Positions 31,985 through 39,982 of a stretch of DNA of 64,000 nucleotides are shown here, in pieces. The position numbers and the translations under genes are program-made. Numbering within the stretch: the first letter of the stretch is position 1; each line of letters begins with the position of its first letter. The stretch is from Clostridiales bacterium (GTDB lineage Bacteria > Bacillota > Clostridia > Lachnospirales > Lachnospiraceae). The DNA lies in the NCBI GenBank assembly GCA_018374355.1, contig JAHAFI010000001.1:1-64000 (forward strand). The letters are read 5' to 3'. The notes beneath the pieces are model-generated. The model was not told the DNA's origin, ran no database searches, and saw only the letters and a list, made by a program, of their open reading frames with translations.

Positions 31985-33379
31985 GTGAAAACAGAGTACA
32001 GAAGGGATTTGCAGCACAGTTATCTGGTTCTGCACCCGGAGGAACCGATGGATGAAGATGCCTATCAGTTAAAGATGATTCTCCAAAACAGAATTCCCGG
32101 GCTGCTGGCGTGCGAGAGCAGAAGAATAGATGATGAAATCCTGTATTACTACGATTTGACTTCCCGGATTTCCCTGACCGAGAAGTGTTGTGCCCGGAAG
32201 GTAACCGGAGAAGAGGTAATCATAATCGTCTGTCGGCTGCTGGAGATTTTAATCCGGATGGAGGAATACCTTCTTTCCGGGGACTCCCTTTGTCTGAAAC
32301 CGGAAAATATTTATTTGGATGCGCAGATGAAAGAAGTAAGTTTTTGTTATGTTCCCGGAGAAAAATGGAATCTGGAAGAGCAGTTTCGGGAGCTTATGGA
32401 GGGACTCCTGCCTTTTCTGGATCATCAGAAGCAGGAAGGGGTAATGGCCGTTTACGGACTGTATCACTATGCGGTTCAGGAGCATTTTTCGGTGGATGGA
32501 TTAAAAGAGCAGTTGGAGCAATATCACAGGGAGAAGGAAAAACAGGAACAGAAAAGTGATAATGGGGAGAAAAGAGGCGTTATAGCTGAAGAGGCAAGAG
32601 AACTTGAGGTAAAAGAGAGGGAGACCATGGAGCGCAGGCGGCATGAAGAAGCCTTAAATGCCTTCTTTCAGGATGAAGAGGAGGAAAGGCGGACTAATCC
32701 GGCAGCCGTTACACTGGGGACAGTATTTTTGATCCTGTATCTGCTCAGCGGTTGGTTTCTTTGGAGAAATTTTCCGGCATATCTATGGATTTGGTCGGGC
32801 TGCGGTGTTTTGGCCGGAGTTGGTATGATATTTCGGTATAGAAAATCAAAGGGTCTGCTTCAAGTACAAGAAAAGGCTGTAAAAACAGAAAAAGAAGCAA
32901 TAGAAATAAAAGAAACAGGAAATGAGATCGGAAAGGAAACAGCAGCAGAAAACGTAATCGAAACAGGAGCAGTGAGAAATGAGTCCGATCATAGACGGGG
33001 CGAGACCTCTGTTTTATGGGAAAACAGGCCGGAAACGCAGGTATTGGGAAAGATGGAGGGAACAACAATAGGAAAAACGATTTACATACTGCGTGAAGAG
33101 TATCCGGAGCCGGGAAGGCAGGTGGTTCTTAGTGAAAAAGAGGTGCAGCTTTTGGGATCGGTAAGAGGAAATGCAGATCTTCTGCTTTCCTCCCCGGCAG
33201 TGAGCAGACTGCATGCGAGGTTCAAGAGAAACGGAGAAACCTATGGACTGTGCGATCTAAACTCCAAAAACGGGACATGGGTAAACGGACAGCAGCTTCA
33301 GGGAGCACAGGAAGTTGTGCTGAAGGTGGGAGATGAAATAAAATTTGCGGATATGAAATATGTGTTTCTGTCCTTGTAA
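31985..33379 (+). CDS. DUF6382 + FHA domain membrane protein of the Tad locus
   Basis: About 464 residues from GTG 31985 (GGAG 10 bp before); GTG 31976, overlapping the previous stop, is the alternative. Residues 1-210 match DUF6382 (YRRDLQHSYLVLH ... RIPGLLACESRRIDDEILYYYDLTSRISL ... LLEILIRMEEYLLSGDSLCLKPENIYLD), which has a kinase-like outline without catalytic motifs. Two membrane segments near residues 245-290 follow. The C-terminal 85 residues are a FHA phosphothreonine-binding domain (LLGSVRGNADLLLSSPAVSRLHARF ... LCDLNSKNGTWVNGQQL). Both ends would be in the cytoplasm. It likely links the pilus machine to Ser/Thr kinase signalling. Confidence 0.82.
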   Translation: MKTEYRRDLQHSYLVLHPEEPMDEDAYQLKMILQNRIPGLLACESRRIDDEILYYYDLTSRISLTEKCCARKVTGEEVIIIVCRLLEILIRMEEYLLSGDSLCLKPENIYLDAQMKEVSFCYVPGEKWNLEEQFRELMEGLLPFLDHQKQEGVMAVYGLYHYAVQEHFSVDGLKEQLEQYHREKEKQEQKSDNGEKRGVIAEEARELEVKERETMERRRHEEALNAFFQDEEEERRTNPAAVTLGTVFLILYLLSGWFLWRNFPAYLWIWSGCGVLAGVGMIFRYRKSKGLLQVQEKAVKTEKEAIEIKETGNEIGKETAAENVIETGAVRNESDHRRGETSVLWENRPETQVLGKMEGTTIGKTIYILREEYPEPGRQVVLSEKEVQLLGSVRGNADLLLSSPAVSRLHARFKRNGETYGLCDLNSKNGTWVNGQQLQGAQEVVLKVGDEIKFADMKYVFLSL

Positions 33380-33442
33380 TGATTTATCATGTGTTCTATA
33401 ATAGACTGATAATGGGAAACATGGAGAAAAGAGGTAGAACAT

Positions 33443-34114
33443 ATGCAGGAATCCTACGAGAACGATCCGCCGGATGCTCTGGAACGAATTTTCCGGGGGC
33501 CTCTGAACTGGATGAATTTATTGATAATCGGTTTGAACATTCTGGTATTTGTGGCTCTTGAGATTATGGGAAGCACCACCGATACAGAATTTATGCTGAA
33601 ATGGGGTGCAGAGTATACGCCATGGATTCTGGAGGGGGAATGGTACCGGATGTTTACCAGTATGTTTATGCATTTTGGATTCTCTCATCTAATGAATAAT
33701 ATGGTACTGCTTTTGTTTTTGGGGGATACGCTGGAAGGCGTGCTGGGAAAGTGGAAATATCTGGTTGTTTATCTGGGAGGTGGTTTGGCCGGAAGTCTGT
33801 TGTCCCTGTATATGGACTGCAGGATGGGGGCTTGGAATGAGATGGCTGTGAGCGCGGGCGCATCCGGGGCTGTATTTGCAGTAATCGGAGGAATTTTTAT
33901 CGTTCTCATCAGAGATAGAGGAAGAATTCGGGATATGACGATTGGAAGAGTTCTTTTTCTGATCATGCTCACGCTTTATCACGGATATCAGTCCGTGGGA
34001 ATAAACAATGCAGCACACTTGGGAGGTGTGCTGGGCGGAATGCTTCTGACGCTGATTCTGTTTCGTAAAAATGCAGATCGAAAGAACCGGGATACCGTGA
34101 ATTACTTTTCATAG
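33443..34114 (+). CDS. Rhomboid family intramembrane serine protease
   Basis: 223 residues with six to seven predicted membrane segments. The catalytic dyad is recognisable: Ser in AVSAGASGAVFAVIGG (GxSG, about residue 138) and His in INNAAHLGGVLGGML (about residue 193). MFTSMFMHFGFSHLMNNMVLLLFLG is the conserved L1/TM2 region with HxxxxHxxxN. It starts 64 bp after the Tad operon on the same strand and may be transcribed with it. A rhomboid beside the pilus genes could process a membrane-bound pilus or signalling protein, but no substrate is indicated. The last 13 bp overlap the convergent kinase gene. Confidence 0.92.
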   Translation: MQESYENDPPDALERIFRGPLNWMNLLIIGLNILVFVALEIMGSTTDTEFMLKWGAEYTPWILEGEWYRMFTSMFMHFGFSHLMNNMVLLLFLGDTLEGVLGKWKYLVVYLGGGLAGSLLSLYMDCRMGAWNEMAVSAGASGAVFAVIGGIFIVLIRDRGRIRDMTIGRVLFLIMLTLYHGYQSVGINNAAHLGGVLGGMLLTLILFRKNADRKNRDTVNYFS

Positions 34115-34836
34115 GATATGGGAAGTTTGATGGTAAAACTGGTTTCCGCTGCATCAGATGAAACGGAGACACTTCCGCCGTGAGCAAGGGCCACATTTCG
34201 TATAATTGTCAGTCCCAGACCGGTTCCCCCTTTTTTATGGGTAATAAATGGATCAAACAGTGTTGCTACCTGCTCCGGCGGAATCTGCGGTCCGTTATTC
34301 GCTACCCGGATGTAGAAAAATGTTCCATCGAAGGAGAGAGACACAAGGATTTTTCCATCCGGATTTTGAGCCAATGCTTCAGAAGCATTGCGGATCAGAT
34401 TTAAAACTGCCGACTGTATCCGCATTTTGTCAAAATATGCGGAAGGTATTGCAGTAGTTTTTTCGAATGAAAGCTGGACCGGAAGCAGAGATGGCTTACA
34501 GTCGTATACTAAAGACTCCAGAAACGGTGTCAGGGAAAAACGTTCTTTATGCAGTGTATTGGAATTATTGTAGTCGGACAATTCTTCCAAGAGCTGTTTA
34601 AGATATTCCATATTTTCTATAATGGGATGCCATGTGGAAAATTCGGTGACTTCAGGATGCTTGGCCGCGGTCAGTTGAAGAAAACTGTTGATTAAGGTTA
34701 CCGGATTCCTGATCTCATGGGAAATACGTGAAAGGTTCATGCGGTAAGATTCTTCCATATGATGAATCAGCCTTGCAGTCTTTTCATCCTTTTCGCAGTA
34801 TTGTTTTAACTGAGCTTCATGTTCTCTTGAAAGCAT
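34102..34836 (-). CDS. Soluble sensor histidine kinase
   Basis: 244 residues without membrane segments. HisKA-type box MNLSRISHEIRNPVTLINSF (phospho-acceptor His near residue 40), N box IQSAVLNLIRNASEAL, G1 IRVANNGPQIPP, F box FDPFITHKKGGTGLGLTIIRNVALAHGG. It has no sensor domain and no response regulator next to it, so it is an orphan kinase, similar in outline to sporulation-type KinA/B transmitter domains. Convergent overlap of 13 bp with the rhomboid gene; divergent from the HIT gene. Confidence 0.9.
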   Translation of the reverse strand: MLSREHEAQLKQYCEKDEKTARLIHHMEESYRMNLSRISHEIRNPVTLINSFLQLTAAKHPEVTEFSTWHPIIENMEYLKQLLEELSDYNNSNTLHKERFSLTPFLESLVYDCKPSLLPVQLSFEKTTAIPSAYFDKMRIQSAVLNLIRNASEALAQNPDGKILVSLSFDGTFFYIRVANNGPQIPPEQVATLFDPFITHKKGGTGLGLTIIRNVALAHGGSVSVSSDAAETSFTIKLPISYEK

Positions 34837-34888
34837 GGTGGTTCCTCTCGTTCCTGTTGATTGAGATGTATACTTGCTTTTAGTAAGG

Positions 34889-34906
34889 GGTACGCCGAAG
34901 CGTACC
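34889..34906. repeat. Short hairpin repeat GGTACGC-CGAA-GCGTACC, copy 1
   Basis: Seven-base perfect stem with tetraloop CGAA, followed by TGAAA. A second copy with a compensatory end pair (AGTACGC/GCGTACT) is at 53391-53410. Lies between the divergent kinase and HIT genes. Confidence 0.6.
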
Positions 34907-35013
34907 TGAAAGTAACATCAGGAATAAGTGTATCATTGGGTGCAGCGAGAAGCAATGAAATCAGTAGTAAAAATTCCGACAAAATCAGACTTACGTTATG
35001 GAGGTAAAGGGAA

Positions 35014-35424
35014 ATGGAAAATTGTATTTTTTGTAAAATTGCTGCCGGGGAGATTCCGGCTGCCACATTGTATGAAGACGGGGATTTTCGCGTGATTCTG
35101 GATTTGGGTCCGGCCAGCAGGGGACATGCATTGATTCTGCCAAAAGCTCATTATGGAAATATCTATGAAATTCCTGAGGAGTTGGCAGGAAAGGCGATGA
35201 TTTTGGCTAAAAAGATGGCGTCCGCTATGACCAAAGCTTTGGGCTGCGACGGATTTAATCTGGTTCAGAATAATGGGGAAGCTGCGGGACAGACTGTATT
35301 CCATTTTCATATGCATCTGATTCCCAGATATCAGGAAGACGGGGTTGGACTGACATGGAATCCGGGAAGCCTCAGTGAAGAAGATAAAAAGGATATTCTG
35401 GAGAAAGTTGCAGCAGAACTGTAG
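35014..35424 (+). CDS. HIT family nucleotide-binding hydrolase
   Basis: 136 residues beginning MENCIFCKIAAGEIPAATLYED, the typical HIT start with the CxxC zinc half-site, DLGPASRGHALILPKAHYGNI in the middle, and the catalytic histidine triad in QTVFHFHMHLIPRY (HxHxH). Such proteins hydrolyse nucleotide phosphoramidates or dinucleoside polyphosphates. Monocistronic, followed by a large nested hairpin before the convergent murG. Confidence 0.93.
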   Translation: MENCIFCKIAAGEIPAATLYEDGDFRVILDLGPASRGHALILPKAHYGNIYEIPEELAGKAMILAKKMASAMTKALGCDGFNLVQNNGEAAGQTVFHFHMHLIPRYQEDGVGLTWNPGSLSEEDKKDILEKVAAEL

Positions 35425-35455
35425 AACAACGTGTATCAGGGACATTTTTAAAAGA

Positions 35456-35546
35456 GCTGATGCCGGAAGAATCCCAATGAATGGATTCAGGATAACTGTT
35501 CAGAGGGTAACGTGACCATCTGAACAGTTATGATTCCGGCATCAGC
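35456..35546. repeat. Nested hairpin element (copy F of the dispersed repeat) between HIT gene and murG
   Basis: Outer arms GCTGATGCCGGAA (35456-35468) and TTCCGGCATCAGC (35534-35546) are perfect inverses. Inner arms ATAACTGTTCAGA (35492-35504) and TCTGAACAGTTAT (35519-35531) are also perfect inverses. The inner TAACTGTTCAG is the end sequence of the dispersed repeat family. On the minus strand it is followed by CTCTTTT and could terminate murG. Confidence 0.8.
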
Positions 35547-35580
35547 CTTCCAATTAAGAAGAAACAGCGTATCTTTAATG

Positions 35581-36645
35581 CTAATCTGCGTATTCGCAAA
35601 TAATTCGAACAATTCGTCCGATCGAATCCATCTGATTACCTGAATTCATAGCATCAATATAGGAAGAACGGTTTTCATACAAATCGCGGATCGCTTCCAG
35701 AAGCACATCATTGGTAATATTTTCCTCTTCCAGCACTTTGCTGTAACCCAGCCGTTCGAAGGAACGGGCATTAAGAATCTGGTCCCCACGGCTGGCAGCC
35801 GCCGGCAGCGGAATCAGAAGATTCGGTTTTTTCAGAGCAGCAATTTCGCAGATTGCGTTGGCTCCGGCTCTGGAAATAATAACATCTGCCAGAGCAAATA
35901 AATCGGCAAGTTCCTTTTTGATATATTCATACTGAACATAGCCCTCGGTATTGGTCAGGGTTTCGTCCAGCTTGCCTTTTCCGCAAAGATGAATGACCTG
36001 AAAATCTTTCAGAAGCTGGGGAAGAATCTGGCGAACAGCAGTATTGACCGCTACAGCGCCCAGACTTCCGCCGATAATCATAAGCACCGGTTTGTCGGCC
36101 TTTAACCCGGTAAATTTCAGGGCTTCCAGTTTATTTCCTTCCATCAGTTCCTGACGGAGAGGGGTTCCTGTAAGCACTGCCTTGTCTGAAGGCAGTTTAT
36201 CTACTGTTTCCGGAAAATTGCAGCATACCTTTACAGCGGATGGAATACAGAGTCTGTTTGCCAGCCCGGGGGTCATGTCGGATTCATGGATAATAGCGGG
36301 AATCTTTTTGTGCTTTGCCGCCACTACTACGGGAACGGTAACGAAGCCGCCTTTAGAAAATACTACGTCCGGTTTTAGTTTTTTCAGCAGCTTTTTGGCC
36401 TCAAAATAACCTTTCAGAACCTTAAACGGATCGGAAAAATTTTTAGGGTCAAGGTAACGTCTCAGTTTTCCGGATGAGATTCCATAGTATGGAATCCCCA
36501 TTTCTTCGATCAGTTTTTTTTCAATACCTTCATAGGAACCGATATAAGAAATCTGAAATCCTTTCTCCTGAAGAGCGGGAATCATAGCAATATTTGGAGT
36601 AACGTGACCTGCGGTACCGCCGCCGGTGAGTACGATATGTTTCAT
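35581..36645 (-). CDS. murG: UDP-GlcNAc:undecaprenyl-PP-MurNAc-pentapeptide GlcNAc transferase
   Basis: 354 residues. MurG makes lipid II on the inner face of the membrane. Visible family blocks: IVLTGGGTAGHVTPN (G loop 1), DVVFSKGGFVTVPVVVAAKHKKIPAIIHESDMTPGLANRL, VLTGTPLRQEL, LMIIGGSLGAVAVN (G loop 3), ALADVIISRAGANAICEIAALKKPNLLIPLPAAASRGDQILNA with the UDP-GlcNAc-contacting Glu and the Gln. It is not inside a division/cell wall cluster here, which is common for one of the murG genes in Clostridia; a second copy elsewhere is possible. Confidence 0.93.
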   Translation of the reverse strand: MKHIVLTGGGTAGHVTPNIAMIPALQEKGFQISYIGSYEGIEKKLIEEMGIPYYGISSGKLRRYLDPKNFSDPFKVLKGYFEAKKLLKKLKPDVVFSKGGFVTVPVVVAAKHKKIPAIIHESDMTPGLANRLCIPSAVKVCCNFPETVDKLPSDKAVLTGTPLRQELMEGNKLEALKFTGLKADKPVLMIIGGSLGAVAVNTAVRQILPQLLKDFQVIHLCGKGKLDETLTNTEGYVQYEYIKKELADLFALADVIISRAGANAICEIAALKKPNLLIPLPAAASRGDQILNARSFERLGYSKVLEEENITNDVLLEAIRDLYENRSSYIDAMNSGNQMDSIGRIVRIICEYAD

Positions 36646-36721
36646 ATGTAGCCTCCTGAAAAAATATATTTATTAATAAATATTATTACCTTACCTGTAA
36701 AAAAAGTCAAGGAGGGTTTTG

Positions 36722-36783
36722 GGCACTGTTGATCGGCAATATTCTGTGAAGCGCTTTTTGTGAGCGAAGGTCACAGAAAACCC
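36722..36783 (+). repeat. Diverged dispersed repeat, copy G, upstream of the MBL gene
   Basis: Starts GGCACTGTTGATCGGCAATA and continues TTCTGTGAAGCGCTTTT. Aligns with copy H at 58127-58190; over 24 bases (36735-36758 region) there are five differences, all transitions. Ends just before the -35 of the next promoter. GTGA...TCAC at its centre can pair. Confidence 0.5.
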
Positions 36784-36786
36784 GCT

Positions 36787-36815
36787 TTGCATTTACTCTT
36801 TCAAAGGAGTATAAT
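36787..36815 (+). promoter_or_regulatory. Promoter of the beta-CASP MBL gene
   Basis: -35 TTGCAT (36787-36792), 17-bp spacer, -10 TATAAT (36810-36815). The -35 is the same as that of the tRNA-Lys gene. Confidence 0.75.
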
Positions 36816-36898
36816 AGAAAACAGAAAAAGTATGATCAGTGAAGGAATAGTATGACAGTTATGGAGCGGAAAATAGCTTGCAGAAGGGAGGATTTTTT

Positions 36899-38500
36899 AT
36901 GAAAATAACGTTTATAGGGGCAACTCATGAGGTGACAGGAAGCTGCTACTATCTGGAAGCAGCAGGAAAGCGTTTTTTAGTGGATTGCGGAATGGAACAG
37001 GGTCCGAATCATTTTGCCAATGAAGAGATTCCTGTGCCTCCGTCGGAACTGGATTTTGTGCTGCTCACCCATGCGCATATCGATCATTCCGGTAAACTGC
37101 CGCTTTTGTACGCCCGGGGATTTCGGGGAAATATCTATACCACCTATGCTACGGCGGATCTGTGCGACATTATGCTTCGGGACAGTGCACATATCCAGAT
37201 GTTTGAAGCGGAGTGGAAAAACCGGAAGGGGAAACGGGCAGGAAGAGAACCGGTAGAACCCTTATATAACATGGATGATGCTGTGGGGGCAATCGATAAG
37301 CTTGTAGGCTGCCCTTACAGGCAGAGGATTGCGATAGCGGACGGAATACAGGTGCAGTTTATTGATGCAGGCCATCTTCTGGGTTCAGCCAGTATTGAGG
37401 TATGGCTGAAGGAAGAGGATGAAGAACGAAAGATTGTGTTCTCAGGAGATATTGGAAATAAAAACCAGCCGCTGATCAAAGATCCGGGTTATCTGCAAAA
37501 TGCGGATTATGTGGTGATGGAATCCACTTATGGAAATCGAAGCCATGGGACGGTTATCAGCTATGAACAGGCGCTGGCGGAGGTGATACAGAGAACTTTT
37601 GACAGAGGCGGTAATGTGGTTATTCCTTCTTTTGCCGTGGGAAGGACACAGGAAATGCTGTACTTTATAAGAAAAATCAAAGCGGAACATATGGTTCAGG
37701 GCTTTGCAGATTTCCCGGTTTTTGTGGATAGTCCCCTTGCGGTGGAGGCTACATCTATCTTTCATGAACATCATAGGGAATGCTTTGATAAAGAGGCTAT
37801 GGAGCTTGTGGATCGGGGAATCAACCCGATTACATTTCCGGGACTGAGGCTTTCCGTTACCAGTGATGATTCAAAGGCCATCAATTTTGATCAGAGGCCA
37901 AAGGTAATTATTTCTGCCAGCGGCATGTGTGATGCGGGACGGATTAAGCATCATTTGAAGCACAACCTCTGGAGAAAGGAATGCACAATTCTGTTTGTTG
38001 GGTATCAGGCAGTGGGAACACCGGGACGGGCACTGGTGGAGGGAGCTCCCCAGATAAAACTTTTCGGTGAGGAAGTTCAGGTAAATGCGGAAATTAAAGT
38101 GCTTCCGGGAACCAGCGGTCACGCAGATGATAAGGGACTGATGGAATGGGCTTCTGCATTCGGCGAAAAGCCCCGGCAGGTGTTCGTCTGTCACGGAGAG
38201 GATATTTCCTGCGAGACACTTGTTGATCGATTGGAGAAGGAGCTTCAGTATCAGGCAATGGCTCCGTACAGCGGTACGGTGTACGATCTGAAGGCGGGTG
38301 TGTTTGTACGTGAGACAGACGGCGTGGAAATCCGGCAGCAGACTGCGAAACAGGTTAAGGCCTCCGGGGTATACCAGCGGCTCCTTGCGGCAGGCCAGCG
38401 GCTGCTTACGGTTATCCGGCATAATGAAGGCGGAGCCAATAAAGATCTTGCCAAATTTACCAGTCAGATTAATAACCTGTGTGATAAGTGGGACAGATAA
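36899..38500 (+). CDS. MBL-fold beta-CASP metallo-hydrolase (putative ribonuclease)
   Basis: 533 residues from the ATG at 36899 with GGGAGG 8 bp upstream. The metallo-beta-lactamase zinc motif LTHAHIDHSGKLP (HxHxDH) near residue 56, IDAGHLLGSASIEVWL and VFSGDIGNKNQPL complete the site. The beta-CASP domain follows (GNVVIPSFAVGRTQEMLYFIRKI, VIISASGMCDAGRIKHHLKHNLW, PGTSGHADDKGLMEWA). This is the YSH1/CPSF-like group, whose members are RNA endo/exonucleases. The last 70 residues are an extra region ending TSQINNLCDKW. RNA processing is likely; the specific RNA is unknown. Confidence 0.88.
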   Translation: MKITFIGATHEVTGSCYYLEAAGKRFLVDCGMEQGPNHFANEEIPVPPSELDFVLLTHAHIDHSGKLPLLYARGFRGNIYTTYATADLCDIMLRDSAHIQMFEAEWKNRKGKRAGREPVEPLYNMDDAVGAIDKLVGCPYRQRIAIADGIQVQFIDAGHLLGSASIEVWLKEEDEERKIVFSGDIGNKNQPLIKDPGYLQNADYVVMESTYGNRSHGTVISYEQALAEVIQRTFDRGGNVVIPSFAVGRTQEMLYFIRKIKAEHMVQGFADFPVFVDSPLAVEATSIFHEHHRECFDKEAMELVDRGINPITFPGLRLSVTSDDSKAINFDQRPKVIISASGMCDAGRIKHHLKHNLWRKECTILFVGYQAVGTPGRALVEGAPQIKLFGEEVQVNAEIKVLPGTSGHADDKGLMEWASAFGEKPRQVFVCHGEDISCETLVDRLEKELQYQAMAPYSGTVYDLKAGVFVRETDGVEIRQQTAKQVKASGVYQRLLAAGQRLLTVIRHNEGGANKDLAKFTSQINNLCDKWDR

Positions 38501-38530
38501 AAGATAAAGAAATATTGTAATTGTACAGAG

Positions 38531-38578
38531 GGGCACTGTTACGTGAAGTATTGCCTTGCGAATGCAAGGCAATACCGA
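38531..38578. repeat. Dispersed hairpin repeat, truncated copy D
   Basis: CACTGTTACGTGAAGTATTG then CCTTGC aligns with the left part of copy B. Perfect 12-bp hairpin GTATTGCCTTGC/GCAAGGCAATAC (38548-38559, 38564-38575) with loop GAAT. Sits between the convergent MBL and TSCPD genes where it may end transcripts although a T run is missing. Confidence 0.65.
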
Positions 38579-38582
38579 ACTA

Positions 38583-38825
38583 CTAATTGTTTAAGGCTTC
38601 TTTCAGCGCTTTGGCTAACTGATCCGGGCAGGAAGTGGATTTGAAACCGCAGGTGATTCCTGTCAGACGTTCAGCAACTTCTTTTGCATCCTGACCTTCA
38701 ACCAGAGAACTGATTCCCTTCAGGTTTCCGTTACATCCGCCGGTGAAGGCAACATTATGAAGTTTTCCGTCAACAATTTCGAAGCTGATCTGGGAAGAAC
38801 AGGTTCCTTTTGTCTTGTATACCAT
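38583..38825 (-). CDS. TSCPD domain protein (TIGR03905 type)
   Basis: 80 residues from the ATG at 38825, with AAAGGAG 8 bp upstream on the coding strand; a longer frame to 38882 lacks a site. It has the naming motif in GFKSTSCPDQLAKAL and the GGCNGNLKGISSLVEGQDAKEVAERL block. These small proteins resemble the C-terminal domain of class II ribonucleotide reductases and are frequent in Clostridia, with unknown function. Cysteines in GTCSSQ, GGCNGN, GITCG and TSCPD could bind metal. Confidence 0.88.
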   Translation of the reverse strand: MVYKTKGTCSSQISFEIVDGKLHNVAFTGGCNGNLKGISSLVEGQDAKEVAERLTGITCGFKSTSCPDQLAKALKEALNN

Positions 38826-38923
38826 AGCAGACTCTCCTTTGTAAAAATATTTGTATAGCTGTTGATGTGAAACGTAATTCATTATAACAAAAATATATAG
38901 AGAATGCCAGCGCTATTTGTCTG

Positions 38924-38952
38924 TTGAGATGTGTTGTCCGCTTTGTTATAAT
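38924..38952 (+). promoter_or_regulatory. Promoter of mtnN
   Basis: -35 TTGAGA (38924-38929), 17-bp spacer, -10 TATAAT (38947-38952). Transcription would begin near 38959, six bases before repeat copy C, which therefore makes up the start of the mtnN leader. Confidence 0.75.
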
Positions 38953-38964
38953 AGATAAAAAAAT

Positions 38965-39019
38965 GTAACTGTTCAGTGTGTGTGCATGTTTTTATGACTA
39001 TGAAGGAAGTCCTGAATAG
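38965..39019 (+). repeat. Dispersed hairpin repeat, copy C with internal deletion, in mtnN leader
   Basis: Begins GTAACTGTTCAG as copy B in family orientation, then joins directly to TGTGTGTGCATG, TTTTTATGACTATGAAGGA and ends AGTCCTGAATAG. About 85 bp of the middle are missing while both ends are kept. Confidence 0.7.
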
Positions 39020-39071
39020 ATACAAAAAATAATAACTTCCGGTAGTTTCCGGATAGATGGAGGATAATTTT

Positions 39072-39770
39072 ATGAACAGAATCGGTATTATCGGCGCTAT
39101 GGAGATTGAGGTTGAAGCGCTGAAAGCACAGATGGAAAACGTTACCCTGACAAAGAAAGCATCTATGGAATTCCACCATGGAATACTTAATGGAAAAGAG
39201 GCGGTAGTGGTGCGTTCCGGAATCGGAAAGGTAAACGCTGCAGTCTGTACACAGATTTTAGCAGATGATTTTCAGGTAGATGCGGTGATTAATACCGGAA
39301 TTGCGGGCTCTCTGAAAAATGAGATTAATATTGGGGATATCGTGGTTTCTACAGATACCCTGCAGCATGATGTGGATGCGGAGGAATTTGGTTATCCAAA
39401 AGGACAGATTCCACAGATGGAAGTGTTTTCCTTTGCAGCAGATGCGGGACTTCGCGAGACGGCAGTGAGAATCTGCAGAGAGGTAAATCCGGATATCGCC
39501 GTTTTTGAGGGAAGAATAGTCAGTGGAGACCAGTTCGTGGCAGATGCGAAGGTTAAGGAAAAACTGATCCGGGAGTTTTCCGGATTCTGTACAGAGATGG
39601 AAGGCGCTGCCATTGCGCAGGCGGCTTATCTGAATCAAATACCGTTTGTGATTCTGCGGGCGATTTCTGATAAAGCTGATAACAGCGCCACTATGGATTA
39701 TCCTGCATTTGAGAAAAAAGCAGCGGAACACTGTGTACGTCTGGTAGGTGAGATGGTAAAAAGTCTGTAG
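39072..39770 (+). CDS. mtnN: 5'-methylthioadenosine/S-adenosylhomocysteine nucleosidase
   Basis: 232 residues from the ATG at 39072 with GGAGG about 8 bp upstream. It cleaves adenine from MTA and SAH, recycling products of polyamine and methylation metabolism. Family blocks: IGIIGAMEIEVEALKAQM, VVVRSGIGKVNAAVCTQIL, VINTGIAGSLKNEINIGDIVVSTDTLQHDVDA with the catalytic region, and CTEMEGAAIAQAAYL plus FVILRAISDKAD with the catalytic Asp. The mRNA leader is formed by a truncated copy of the dispersed repeat. Confidence 0.94.
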   Translation: MNRIGIIGAMEIEVEALKAQMENVTLTKKASMEFHHGILNGKEAVVVRSGIGKVNAAVCTQILADDFQVDAVINTGIAGSLKNEINIGDIVVSTDTLQHDVDAEEFGYPKGQIPQMEVFSFAADAGLRETAVRICREVNPDIAVFEGRIVSGDQFVADAKVKEKLIREFSGFCTEMEGAAIAQAAYLNQIPFVILRAISDKADNSATMDYPAFEKKAAEHCVRLVGEMVKSL

Positions 39771-39982
39771 ATTCTAAAAAGAAACTACTCATATAAAAAG
39801 CAGCAGAGTGAGAAAATACAGAGAATTTGACGAACGATTTTAGTTTCAAATTGGGAATATGGGCGATATAATATCTCCAGAAGTTCCTGTGGGGAATCCG
39901 GTGGCAGAACAACGGCCTGATCAGGATGCCATCCGGAAGAAAAGCCACAAAAGAACTCAAAATCATAAGGGGGTAATCACAT

